A stretch of DNA of 64,000 nucleotides from assembly GCF_030463565.1 (NCBI RefSeq), contig NC_134643.1, positions 168,808,491 to 168,872,490 on the forward strand. Direction: 5' to 3'. Positions within the stretch are counted from its first letter, which is position 1; the number at the start of each line of letters is the position of its first letter. The DNA comes from Pelecanus crispus. Its lineage: Eukaryota; Chordata; Aves; Pelecaniformes; Pelecanidae. Under the pieces are notes generated by a model. It was not told the origin of the DNA. It saw only the letters and a program-made list of their open reading frames with translations, and ran no database searches. Positions 11,191 through 60,097 of the stretch are shown one piece after another. The position numbers and the translations under genes were made by a program.

Positions 11191-11220
11191 AAAAAAAAAA
11201 AAAAGAAAAAAAAAAAAAAG
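11191..11220. repeat. Interrupted poly(A)
   Basis: Two A-runs split by one G, followed by a purine-rich GA tract at about 11330-11460. Confidence 0.85.
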
Positions 11221-11544
11221 ATACATTGTTGGATAAACAGCTCCTTATAGGTAAAAACTGAATGGGCCAAACAGATGAATAAGGCGACACAATGGGAGGG
11301 GGGTGGTGGTGAAAGGAAACGAGTCGGTGGCAGTGGAAGAAAAAGGTAAAAGTGAACAGAGGAGAGAAAAGGAGAGAAAAGGAAAAAATGTAAATGAGTG
11401 AGACAAAAAAGCAAAGAGAAAAAGAAAAGAGAACAAGAGGGGGAAAGAAGTAATATTTTCCTTGATAAAAATGCACAAAAGGGAAGATGAACTTTGTTCT
11501 TTTTCTCTTTCTACTCTCCTCTCTCTTTCTGCTTTTCGCCTCGC

Positions 11545-12110
11545 AGCACGCCAGCCTAAGCTGAGAGCTGTAATGTCATTAAATTGCAAATGCTTTTTCA
11601 TTTCCGACACACACTGTTTACTTATCTGGCAAAAACATATGTTGGAAGGAATCCGTTAAATTCTGCCCATTGCCTTGGGTAAAAGTGCAATGGAAACGGA
11701 CCCACTGAGCTTCTTCTTTCTTCTTCTTTTAGCACTTCCCTTATCTACAAGACTGCTTCGCAGAAAACTGGCTAGTTCAATGAAAAATGAAGATACAGCA
11801 GGAGATTAGAGAAGAACACTGAGCAAAAAATTCCTGGAGAGAGGGTCACTCCATTGCAAATGATTTCACTCCTCTAGATCTGCATAAATTACTATTTTTA
11901 AGGCATCTCCAAAGTCTGTATATTTTTCTCACTCTGTCAAACATTTAATTTCACGCCCCGTGTTCTGAATATGCTAAAATGCATATCTCTGATGCACCTT
12001 TAAGCCAGAAAAACGAATGCAAAATTGAAGATAAAATGATGTGATTTGCACTACAAGCCTATTACTTGAGGTATTTACATATAGTTTACCTCTGCAGTTC
12101 TGAGAATGAT
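11545..12110. promoter_or_regulatory. Candidate conserved non-coding element with repeated octamer-like motif
   Basis: The 10-mer ATTGCAAATG occurs twice in the same orientation, at 11583-11592 and 11853-11862. ATGCATAT and AATGCAAAAT occur later in the block. The block is unique and AT-rich. These match POU/octamer-type cores often paired with SOX factors. Function and conservation are inferred. Confidence 0.4.
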
Positions 12111-12300
12111 TTATTAAAAAAAAAAATCTGGATTAAGCTCATATAAATATGTATAAATCTTTGTTTAGAAAATAGATTTTGCAGCTGTTGTGTCAAAAAG
12201 TTCTTTAAGATTCTGTGAAGAATTTTCCTTTTAGCCCGCTTTAAAAAAAGAGAGGGGGAAAGGACAGTATTTGACATCCTGCTTCGGCAGGAAGGAAAAC

Positions 12301-12375
12301 ACCACGCACACACACACACACGTTCAGACATTCAGGATTTTTCTAAAGACTCTTTTTATTTATTTATTTATTTTT
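12301..12375. repeat. (CA)n and (TTTA)n simple repeats
   Basis: A CA repeat at about 12303-12321 and TTTA repeats at about 12354-12374. Confidence 0.85.
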
Positions 12376-12379
12376 AAAA

Positions 12380-13550
12380 TTTCACACTTCTTCTCCTAAA
12401 CTTCTCCGGCTCCCTTCCCCTCCCTCCTCGCATTCGCTGGGGCTCGGTGTCAGCCGCACTCTGGGTTTTCCCGAGCGTGTGTGAAATAGCGGGTCAGGTG
12501 CATTAACACAATTGTAGGCTTGGGGGGGGGGGGGGGTGGGAGTGGGGGAAGAACCCCAACCCCAAAACTCAAACCAAAAGCCCAAAGCGAAGCCCAAGGA
12601 AGCCGCAGCGGCCGCTCGCCCAGCCGCGCTGTGCCCGCGTCCCGCCGCACGCCGCCGGCTGCGCTGCGGCCAGAGGAGCGGCGGCGGGTGTGCGGGGCGC
12701 TGCCTTTTTTGGGGGGTCACCCCCCACCACCCCCCTCGATCGCCGCTGCCGGGGGAGCCGCCCCGCGGCTCTGGCCTCGTCGGACCCTCTCCTTTTGGGC
12801 ACGCTAAGCGATGCGACGCAAAATGTCGCCCCCGCCGCCCCAGCGCTGCCGGCGGGGAGGCAGGCCGCCAGGTGCCGCGCTCCCCACCTGCCCTGCCCGG
12901 CCGCTTCGGCAGGCGGGTACCGGGCAGAGAGGCTCCTTCTGAGGGGAATTCGGTGCGCTGCGGGCAGGGGGAGCGGCGGCCGGGGCGGGCGGGCCGGCAC
13001 CTGCCCGCCCGGGCCGCTGCCCTGCCCCGCCGGGCCCGGGACACCCCGCGGCCGCGCTCCCGGGGCGCTGCGGAGTGGCCCAAGGGCGCCGCCTGGCGGC
13101 GCCGGCCCGCCGCGCCCGGCCTCCGCAGCCCCCGCGCGCCCCGCGGCCTCCGCGCCGAGGGGGAAGCGGAGCAGCCGCGGCCCCCCGAGGCGCCTCGGCG
13201 GGGTGTCCTCCTCCTCCTCCTCCTCCTCCTCCTCCTCCTCCTCCCTGAGCCGCCTTCCCCACCGGAGAAACCTCCACACACCCTCCCCCGCGGGAAAGGA
13301 AGCGCTGCCCCCGCGGCGAGGGCCGGCGCGGGCCTGCGGCGCCCAGCGCCAACGAGGCGCGGCAGCCATCTCCCCTCACGGAGAAACCTGCGCTCGCCAG
13401 CCCAGGCGCTGGGCAGCCGTGTAGATCCTCCCGAGCCCTGCACTGTCACCGCCCTACTTCACGGCATTAGCCCGAATGCGCTTCGAAACCACCGCTTCAG
13501 TCGCTGCTTGCGTTTCCTTTCTCTAGCATGTTCCAGAGACCGGGGGTGAG
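12380..13550. other. Largest CpG-rich island of the intergenic flank
   Basis: About 1.1 kb, very CpG-dense, containing a poly(G) run (12522-12536) and a (TCC)n microsatellite. Open frames of 355 codons (-) and 337 codons (+) overlap through the same bases, so neither is convincing. It is the size of a typical promoter island; no gene is known to me here. Confidence 0.5.
13206..13244. repeat. (TCC)n microsatellite
   Basis: About 13 perfect TCC units inside the island. It reads as poly-Ser or poly-Leu on + and poly-Glu/Gly/Arg on -. Confidence 0.93.
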
Positions 13551-13946
13551 GTGCGTAAGCGGTCAGGGCGCTTGCTTGGGATAACTGCGTACTTGACAGG
13601 GGTGAAGAGACTTTTCAGATAACTTCGAGGTTAATTTAAGACTCAGCCACAAAATCTAGACTTTGAATAATACATGAATGGCAACGATTCTACTGGGATA
13701 TGGTGCCTGGGAAGGGATTTCCCCCGCCCCGGTCCTCTCATCCTGTTTTCATCTCCAGAACAGAAGCCCCAGATTTGCTCCTTCCCCCAGCAAAGGAATG
13801 TGTTGTCGTGTGACGTGACAAAGTCACTCAGAACGGCGCGATCCGTGTATACACACCGCTGCGTGTTCTGGTCTCTGGTAACAGACCTCGGAGATAAGAA
13901 ATCAAAACTCATAGTCTACACATGACAAACTCATCGGTAGAAAACT

Positions 13947-13971
13947 CCCCCCCCCCCCCCTTTTTTTTTTT
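13947..13971. repeat. C14-T11 homopolymer pair
   Basis: Fourteen C followed by eleven T. Confidence 0.9.
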
Positions 13972-14224
13972 CTTTGAAGGTGGTCAGCTCTTCTGGTAAG
14001 TGCACGGCAGTTCCCCCCTTGCAGAAATACATCGGGCTGATGGCAGCTGTCAGCTCCTCTCCTGCCATGGATAAAGACTTCGTGCTGTCTCCGTTTGTTA
14101 GGGTGGGCCATCGACAGAGTGCCAGCACAGCTTGCTGCCTTGGAGGGATGAAGACCAAGGTCTGAGCTCGTCCCTTGTCCCCACAAAGGTAGGAAGGAAG
14201 GAAAAAATCAAATGTATTCAATTC

Positions 14225-14450
14225 TTCTTGAGGAGAAGCAGCAATGATCCTCGTGCGCCAATGACGTCAGTGACAATGGCGTGGCAGTGGAGATTCCTGA
14301 AGGTCATCCCTTCGCATTTAAACAGGAGAAAAGTGAAGGCATGACGGAAATTAAGTTGGTCTGGAGAAGAGCTTTACTTTGGACAGCAAAGGTTCATCTC
14401 ATAGATTTCTCAGAACCAGGTCTGCCAACTATCAGGTATGTAGTAGCCAA
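14225..14450. promoter_or_regulatory. Candidate regulatory element with palindromic CRE
   Basis: A perfect CRE palindrome TGACGTCA at 14262-14269, followed three bases later by a SOX-type ACAATGG (14273-14279). The surrounding DNA is unique. The close CRE-SOX pairing makes it a plausible enhancer or promoter; not tested. Confidence 0.4.
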
Positions 14451-17400
14451 AATCAGTTACTTGTAAGAGGCAGCAGGATGAAACCAAGATGTACAGAGGG
14501 CAACCAAGTCTCATGTGCCTTGTTAACCCTTAAAATAGTGGGATAAAAGTAGGGTCTCTCCTCTGTGACAGCAGAACGCTTTCCCCTCCTCAACAAGCAC
14601 TGTGTGAGGGACAGCTAGGCAGTGCCCCCTCTTCAGACAGGGCCAGTTTGCTGAAGCTCCACAGGCTCGATAGTCAAGGGAAATCCTGTAGTCCATCACC
14701 TCCCTTTCACACCACTGTTTCAAAAGGCGTTTATTCATTTCTAACAACTCGCCGGCGTATTCTGCTCTTCATGCATCAGGACTTTGGGTCTGTACCATCA
14801 TTACTACAGCAAAACTAGTCTTCTGAGATTCTTAATCCCCACTAAAACCAACTGGAAGAGCTACAGTTTGTCAGGGCAGGGATGGCACTAAGTAAGATTT
14901 CTGTCATTTGAAGTCGCTGTTGTCTCGGTCGAATCCACCACCCCCCAAGCTGGCTTTGGGCTGGAGGGACAGACGCAGATCATGGTGCTTTGCACTGAAG
15001 GGACAGCTGCACACGTGCGTGTGGAGAGACTTTCAAGAACCAATGTGGCTCTACAGAAAAGGACAGGTGAGCGACCAGATCATGATACCGAACATACGTT
15101 TGCAAAACTGGTGTTTATCAGAGACCTGAAAGCCACAAATACAGCCCCAGTCACTCCAAGGGGATGCATCAGTGACGGAGAGACAGATGCTCCCTCTCCT
15201 CCTACCACTTCGCTGATGAAAATAGGGTGATAGAAATAACAGCTGGCCCAAATGATTCTCAGTTTAAGGCATAGTCCTGTCCCACCCCACACCATGTGGA
15301 GGATCAATGCTAACTTACTCCAGGGAGTTTGCCACCACTTGCTTGGTCTTCCAGGAGTCAGCAGAGGCTTCCTCCCCTGGGCATGAAGGCTAGAGATAAG
15401 CAGCTACCAGGGAAGCACTGGAGACGTGACTGCATGGAACTCAAGGGTAACAAGGAAGGCACAGAGAAGATCAAATATCTGTACTCTAGATGGTGGAATA
15501 TTTTACAAGTATATGTTGATACTGCTCACCTTTATATCTTGCACAATATAGATTCCATGTAAGTCGTATCCCTTCCCCAAATTCCTCCTAACTTCCTGGC
15601 CTGGCACTAGCTCCAAGCAATTTTAGTTCCTTTCTATGAAAAAGGAGCAATGCAGCCCCATCACTGTGAACTTGCTGCGTTTTACGCACCAAACTCATTA
15701 CTCTGCGTTGCTTCGATACAGTATTATCTGAACATATACATTAAAAACCCTGACCCGGCTGGATCCTGTGTAGCTAGTGTAGTCTATCGCAGGAATACAC
15801 GTTTGAGCTCTGGGTAGCATTGCCATATGCAGTGTAGGGAATCTTCCATATGGTTTCTGAAAAGTGGTTACAGCACACGTGCACCAGGCACTTTTCAAAG
15901 TAAAACAGATCTGTTCATTTTTATTTTCAAAATACCAAAGCAGTAAAATCATGTAATTGAGTAATCACTTGCCAAATTTCCTTTTTTAATCTAATCTATT
16001 TTGAGTTACATCAGAGCCAAAATGCAAATTAAACTGGTAAGGTTCCAAGATTTTTTTTTTTCCCCTTTTAGAAAACACAATTTAAGGTAGTCGTAAGTAA
16101 GGAAATTTTAAAAACCATTTGTTTTGTATGCTGTAAACTTTGGAAAACAAGTTTCATCCTGAAGTAAATTTTCATAGGTAATAGGTTAAATAGAAGTCTT
16201 ATGTAAATTTTGATCTCTTCTTAACAACTCATTCATTTTATAAAATACGATTTGAAAATAATGCCCTTGTTTTAAAAAAGGCTCAAAGGATCAGAAACTA
16301 GGCAAAAAAAAGTATCCACTCTAACAAGGCACACGTACAGTCTTTCAGATCTAACTCCTGTATCAAAAAAGGAGAGATTTCTGAGATTGCTCATTTGCAG
16401 TCTCCATGAATCAATTTTGGGGGGGGTGGTTGTTGCAGCAGCATTAAAAGCCAAACTCGCTTGCCAGCCTGGGCAAACTCATCAGCACTTGACCACGAGG
16501 TGAGACAGATCCTCGCCACCCTACCATGGCCTCCCAACGTCACATATCTCAGCAGATTAACAAACCCATAGATAAAAGCAGCCTTCCAGAGTACCCGCTG
16601 CTGGAAACCTTTGCTCTTTGGGTTGCAGTTGTTCAGATTAAGTCTCTCCCTACCCACAGGCAGACCTTGTGAAGGGCCGTGGGACCTCGTGCGCTGCTTT
16701 CTACCACAGAACTGCCATCTGTTGAAAGAACCGGCACCCACCCGAGTCATGGCTGTTTTCACAGTGCTGGTCTTTTCTCCCCTCAGAACGCCTTCCTCAA
16801 ACCAGGTGCTGCTCGTGACACCTCCTGGCCCCTTTTGTAAGGCTGCAAAGGCACAGCTGACCCTGTTCATTTTAAAATACTATAAAGCAGCTGAACGGTT
16901 TTCCTTTTGCTGGAAAAAAACCCCTGATACTACTGTTGAAAGAGCTGTTAGGGGAAGGGACAGGCCGATCCTTAGCATGCAAAATGCAGCAGAAGACATA
17001 CAGGAGGGAGAGGTGGAGGAGTTACAAGGCCGATAGTTTGCGAAAGACCGACTGACCCTGCAGCTGCCCTTCCCAAGGGGCTCTTGCCCCTCTTCAACGT
17101 GCCCTTTCTACCCCACCCCCCGCAGTGCCACCGGTACCCATCAAATCCTGATGACCTGGTTCGGTGAGCTAAAACCACTGAGAACTAATTTGTTTTTTTT
17201 CCTTCTGCTGCTGCTAAAGGCTGAGTTTTCTACCAGTTTAACCCCTCAACTGCATCTCATGTAAACTGCTAGGTGACAGGCAGTTCAAGGGAAGCAAGAG
17301 CAGCGTGCAGCCCGGGGAACAGGGGCAATTTTTGTGGCAGCTAACAGCCCAAATTAGCTCTGATGTCACACCACATCCTCAGGTCTCTGATGGCTAGGGA

Positions 17401-17770
17401 GACTAAAGGCATGGTAGAGAGGGCAAAGGAGAGACAGGAAAAGCGTGAAATCAAAACAGACCAAGGATAAAGAGAATACGCATACTAGATGCAAAGTAGG
17501 GGCTGGACTGTGAGTGTTGATCGTGGGAACAGATGGAGAGATAGAGAGAGAAACGACACCCATTACGCTCAAAATCGTATGTGTGAGAGAGGGGGAGAGG
17601 GGAGGGGAGAGTCACAGCGCGGTGGGAGAGATGGAATTCGCAAGACAGGAAAAAGATTTGCAGAAAATAGTGGTTTAAGAAAAACTGGAATCAGAACTTA
17701 CTGTTCACTGGAAAATCACAGTCTAGTTGTATCGGTGCGGTTAGAAAAGAACGATCCTTAGAAAAGCGGC
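14450..17770. other. Intergenic stretch, no gene seen
   Basis: Unique DNA with GA-rich low complexity at about 17530-17640. The best open frames (159 codons - at 16391-16870, 141 codons + at 16611-17036) overlap on opposite strands and have no family signature. Confidence 0.5.
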
Positions 17771-18200
17771 TTAATACGCTCTCTTTTAATATTTGACATT
17801 TGCAAGGATCACCTGCCCTTTGTACGTTGCATAGTCACACAAAAAGAGTGAAAAGGTACAGCATAGCATCAGCTTTGGCCAGCCCAATAAACATTTATTC
17901 TATCAACTGGAGGCATAACGTTGCACAGAATAAACTAGAGCCAAATCAAATAAAATATTCTTCCAGTTCTGTGGAGGATCGAGATGCAAACAAAAAGACT
18001 GATACTTCCATGGCTCTCCATTGGCACAGGAACCAGAAAGGAATATTCATTAGATCTGACTATAAATGTTTGTCTCGTGTGGGAGGTCTTAGTATAGTAA
18101 TATGTATTAGAAACTTGATATTTTTCCAATCAAGCCTTTCCACTTGTATTTACATATATTTAATTGTAAATACCCATTTTCCTACCTGAAGCACTTTAAA
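17770..18200. promoter_or_regulatory. Candidate conserved non-coding element
   Basis: Repeat-free AT-rich block with TTTAATATTTGACATTTGC, GATGCAAACAAAAAG, CTCCATTGGC and TTTAATTGTAAATAC. Octamer-, FOX- and homeodomain-like cores occur together. Conservation not tested. Confidence 0.33.
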
Positions 18201-18379
18201 TAAGTGTACAATAAACACATTCTGCACAGAAGGGGAGCAAATAGCTTAGGGGACTTGTGCTCCAGCCTCCACATCGCTGGTCGGGCGCAATGCAAGGCAA
18301 TCCCTCCTCACAGCTTGTGGGGGGTCTCGAGGACAGAGTTGGTGCTCTCACCCTCCTCTCTCCTCAACCTGGATCCTCC

Positions 18380-18640
18380 CCCCCAGCCAATAAATCATAA
18401 TTGACGCAAACTGGCATCTGTGCGGGTGGAAAAGGCGACGGCTGGCAAGGAGGTGCCCTCTCACACACAGAAGTGGATTTCTTCAGAGCACAACAACTTC
18501 GGTTTGCAGCCGAGTCAATACGCACTTTTCTTTTCCGAGCAGCGAAATGCGCGGGCAATACAATTAGTACGCTCTGTAACTGCAACTTTATTTAAAACGG
18601 AACCGTGTAATGCACAGAAACACTCAAGTGAGATGTCGCC
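18380..18640. promoter_or_regulatory. Candidate conserved non-coding element
   Basis: Starts with AATAAATCATAATTGACGC and includes ATACAATTAGTACGC and a CpG-containing central part. It is repeat-free and intermediate in GC. Inferred from composition only. Confidence 0.3.
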
Positions 18641-20900
18641 ATTTGACCTCAGCTAAACAGTGCCGTTCACCACAGCCAGCAGCAGAACACGCTTCAGCCC
18701 CTCGCAGCGGCGAGGCGGCAGGGAGCCTGGAGCTGCCGTAGCTCTCCCCGAGAACTCCCCAGGTACACGGCAGCTTTCGGCGGGCACAAACCCATACCGC
18801 TTACACACGGGGGCTAAGGGTGTACCGAAGGAGTGCTTTTGTCCACTGCTGTCACCTAATGAATAGCTGATGTAGGGTGTGTCGTGAGTTCCTCAGATAT
18901 ATGCAAGAGCCCCAGTTTGTGACAGGCAACTTTTTTTTTTTTTTTTTTTTTTTTGGTGATGGTGTTTTAAAAAAAAAAAGAAAGAGAAGGTTTTCCAGTC
19001 AGGATGCAGTGATCGAAGACAACTGAAAGAAGGCTGCAAGCTATTCTTTCAAGATGAGGTTATGAAACCAAATTGATGAAACGGGTAACTGTGTGTGCAA
19101 GCATGAAAAAAGCAAGGCCTTACCAGCTGGTCTCACAGAAGACATAAGTTAGGATGAAGAGGCAGGCTTTCACATACTCAAACCACTCTTTGGGCATGAT
19201 CCAGAGGCAGTAAGCTTCCAGCTGTACTTACTCCAGTACAGTAAGTATGAAGCTTTGTAAGTTAGTCATACTTGAAGACTCCCCCCGAAGACATCCTGTA
19301 CCAAATTACCTGACATCTTGAACATTATTGCAGTCATACTGACCTACTGCTACAGCACGCATTAATGATTTAATAACCAACACTCACCAATTTTATGTTA
19401 TGAAAGAACGCTAGTAGACCTGGGCAGAAATGCATGTCCTTTGTAACCACTTACCGTGAGAAAGTGATACTTAATTGCTACAGTTACATTAAGAGCAAAA
19501 TTAAAATTTTATTTTCAAATCATCGGATTTGACGCCAAACTAAGAGAGGATAATGTTTCCTGTTAACTTATGGGGCAATCTGGAAAAGATTAAGAGACAA
19601 CATCTTATGCTTCACATTTACACTCAGATTAACTATGAATTCATTTTATGAATTGTTGTAGGGTATATTTATAAGGTGAAATTAAGATGCCATTTACCTT
19701 AATACTGACAGATTGAAGTCAGAAGGACTACAGGAAGTAAGAAAAATACTTGTGGAGAATAAAACAGATAGAGTGCCTCTTCTGAAAGTCGCATACAGTT
19801 TTTTTCCATGTAGATTAACACTTTTACCATTACGGATCATAAACTGTAAAGCAGTTCTTGTGTATATCAGAAAATTCTATTTTATGCGTGAATTTCATGT
19901 CTTATACATGAAGACAGATAGAACTCTTCTACTGCATTATTGGAGACTTATCAAAAACAGGATGCTTTTTTCTTGAGAAGATGAAAAGTACAGAGATAAG
20001 CAGGGAAATAAAGACTGAAGTTTTAACCAATAATATTTTTGTGTGGTTATCAGAGGAATGTAATAATTAATCTTTTAATCATTCTGAAGATTGTGTGAAA
20101 TCATAGTATCTCATCTTTTCCAGCCTCAACCTGCCATTCTTGATCTGAATTACAAACAATAAGAAAGGAGATGATTTAATGAGCAACTTTGTCATGTTGC
20201 CATTTTGCCTTAGTCAAAGGCAAATGTCTAGTTTTGCCTCTAAACTAAAATGGAACAGACTAACGTTTCAACTATGCTCACAACTGAGGCAAACGTGAAT
20301 GGAAAAGTTAGGGCTATTTTAAAGCTAGAACCCCGGTGTCTTCACATTTTCACAGAGACATAATTAAATACACACTGTTTAGAAGAAACAAACATTTGTT
20401 TACTAGAAAATAAAGTCCATGTTGTGAAGAAACACACATTTGACAAATACCAAACTAAATCCAAAAAGAAAGATTTCAGTCACAATGGCAATAGGTATGT
20501 TCTTACTATGAAGGAAAAAAAAAAGTCAGCATGATTTAATCATACTCAATAAATAGGCACTTCAATAAAGTATATATTTACACTGGCTTTCTGAATGCTA
20601 GGGCATCACAAAGTAGTATGGCTTTATTACAATGGATGGAAGATGGCAACTACTTAGAACCCAGTGCCAACATGGATTATAACAAATCCAGTGAGTATTT
20701 TGTTTTTCAATTATTCATAGAAAATTTAATCCTGATTAAGTATCCTTGGGCAGGAATTCATGGGTAGTTGATGACTGAAACCAACATTTATTTGAAATGC
20801 TTCTGTTAATTTAATCTGTGTATATGGCTTAATTATGATTGAATCCTCAATGTAACAGAAATGAATTATATCAGGATTAAAATTCTAGTACCACATCACC
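18640..20900. other. Intergenic stretch between the left flank and the GPR180 3' end
   Basis: A poly(T) run of 24 at 18931-18954, a perfect-arm hairpin at about 19212-19255, then AT-rich unique DNA. No gene seen. Confidence 0.5.
19212..19255. repeat. Inverted repeat (hairpin)
   Basis: Inner arms TACTTACT (19225-19232) and AGTAAGTA (19240-19247) flank a 7-nt loop. Outer arms AAGCTT (19212-19217 and 19250-19255) extend it with an unequal bulge. Confidence 0.7.
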
Positions 20901-20924
20901 CATTCCATTTTCTTCGCCTTTTTT

Positions 20925-20930
20925 TTTATT
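20925..20930 (-). terminator. GPR180: Candidate GPR180 polyadenylation signal
   Basis: AATAAA on the minus strand, about 755 nt past the GPR180 stop, followed on that strand by a GT-rich stretch (GGGTGATGTGGT). Other minus-strand AATAAA hexamers lie at 21653-21658 (only 26 nt past the stop) and 20623-20628, so the true 3' end is not fixed by sequence alone. Confidence 0.4.
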
Positions 20931-21683
20931 TAAAAGATGTGAGCCTGCTGTTAATTACCTTTATGTTGCTATGTCTTCTAAGCCTCAAATACTGTTTAGA
21001 CCTTCATTACTGGATGAAATATTTAGTTACATTTCTTTTTTTTTTAAAAAAAGGCAGATATAAACCCTATTTTCATTCCCACTAAAATTTTAACCAGTAT
21101 GAACATCAATTGCAAAAAAGGCTTTTCTTTTACACCAGTAATAAAGGAAAGTTTCTCGCAGTCAGCTGTGAACATTTTACACATGTTTTCTAGAGGACTC
21201 TCCCTCCTTGGTTTCCCCTTCCTTTATACATAAAATGCATTTTCTCTAAAGTATGAAAATAAAAGAACTTGTACTCATCGTTACGCATCACACCAATTTC
21301 ACAACTGGCCTGTTTCAGACTTGTTTGAGCTTGCAGATGTTTTAAGAACTGCATTTTATAAGACCTTCAAACCTAGTATTGATATAAATTAAGGACATTT
21401 TCTGTGGCTGTGAATGGGAGAGAAAAGATTCATGGTACTTGTCTGTGATACTCAGCACCACATGCTACATATAAACAATATTCAAATTATGGATTTTTCC
21501 ACTCCACCATAGTCTTACCAGATTAATGTAGGGACCTTGTCAGACCAAAGGTCTGTGAAGTGCTCTGATATTATCACTCAGTTTTTCCATTGAAACCAAT
21601 GTATCACATGCCTGTGACAAAAATACCTGTATATTTAGGTCATTATTGCACATTTATTAAATAATGTATTCTTCCTAAACATC

Positions 21684-44357
<22,674 letters not shown>

Positions 44358-44430
44358 CCTCGGGCCCCGCCGGCGGCGCCCGCCGCTACGCTCGACCCCC
44401 CCCCCACCCACCCCGGCCTCCGCCCGCCGC

Positions 44431-44440
44431 GTCACGTGAC
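44431..44440. promoter_or_regulatory. GTCACGTGAC palindromic E-box (CLEAR/USF/MITF type)
   Basis: A perfect 10-bp palindrome 74 bp upstream of the GPR180 start codon. It fits the CLEAR consensus bound by TFEB/TFE3/MITF and also by USF1/2. Factor identity cannot be settled from sequence. Confidence 0.7.
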
Positions 44441-44488
44441 ACCCCTCACCCGTTACAAGCGGGCGGGCGGGCAGGAGCGGGAAGAGAA

Positions 44489-44493
44489 CCAAT
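44489..44493 (+). promoter_or_regulatory. CCAAT box
   Basis: AACCAATGGG in the middle of the shared promoter, 431 bp from the TGDS ATG and 132 bp from the GPR180 ATG. It is a likely NF-Y site, a common element of bidirectional promoters. Confidence 0.55.
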
Positions 44494-44526
44494 GGGAGCG
44501 GCGCGCGAGGGAGCGCGCCCACCGGG

Positions 44527-44536
44527 GGGGCGGGGC
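44527..44536 (+). promoter_or_regulatory. GC box (SP/KLF type)
   Basis: GGGGCGGGGC within the bidirectional promoter, 34 bp from the CCAAT box. Several looser GC-rich matches surround it. Confidence 0.5.
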
Positions 44537-44857
44537 CGAAGCAGCCGGCCCCTCCCCCACCCCCGCCCCGCCAGCCGGCCGGCCGGCCGACCTGCCCCGC
44601 GCCTCCCCCGCCACGACGTGTCCGCCGCTGGTTTCGGCCGTAAGTTGAGACCCAGAGTCGTAAGAAGGCGACGGCCGGCGTTGGGAAAGCCTCGGCACGG
44701 AGTGGGCCGCGCCACTGGCTTCGGAGGCGGCGGGCTCCGTCGCTCGGGCACGCGGGGAGAGAGGGAGGTGTTTTTTTTTTCACGCAGGTTCGTGCAGTGG
44801 CTGCGGCCCCACCCGTGAAACCCCCGGGAGAGCCACGGCTTCCGCCCCGCCTCGCTC

Positions 44858-44865
44858 ATGCGCAG
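44858..44865 (+). promoter_or_regulatory. NRF-1-like half site, overlapping an upstream in-frame ATG
   Basis: CATGCGCA, 66 bp before the TGDS start codon and close to the expected TSS. The ATG inside it is in frame with TGDS (see findings). Confidence 0.4.
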
Positions 44866-44923
44866 TCGTGAGGTGGCGGCGCAACGCCGGGGCGCGAGGG
44901 CCGCCGGCCGTAAAGCGCGGACG

Positions 44924-60097
<15,174 letters not shown>

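Larger units (their letters stand above)
44358..44923. promoter_or_regulatory. Bidirectional CpG-island promoter of GPR180 and TGDS
   Basis: The two start codons face away from each other across 566 bp of GC-rich, CpG-dense DNA. No TATA box is visible. Recognisable sites are a perfect GTCACGTGAC palindrome, a CCAAT box, a GC box and an NRF-1-like CATGCGCA. A GGCC-repeat stretch at about 44570-44590 adds to the GC skew. A head-to-head GPR180/TGDS pair is also known in mammals. Confidence 0.85.

Noticed and set aside
12382-13449. 355-codon minus-strand frame
   Set aside because: Overlapped by long frames on both strands in a CpG island; low-complexity Arg/Gly/Ala and poly-Arg/Glu from the TCC repeat. 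Treated as an island, not a gene.
21653-21658. AATAAA on the minus strand as the GPR180 poly(A) signal
   Set aside because: Only 26 nt past the stop codon, so it would leave almost no 3' UTR; a better candidate lies at 20925-20930.
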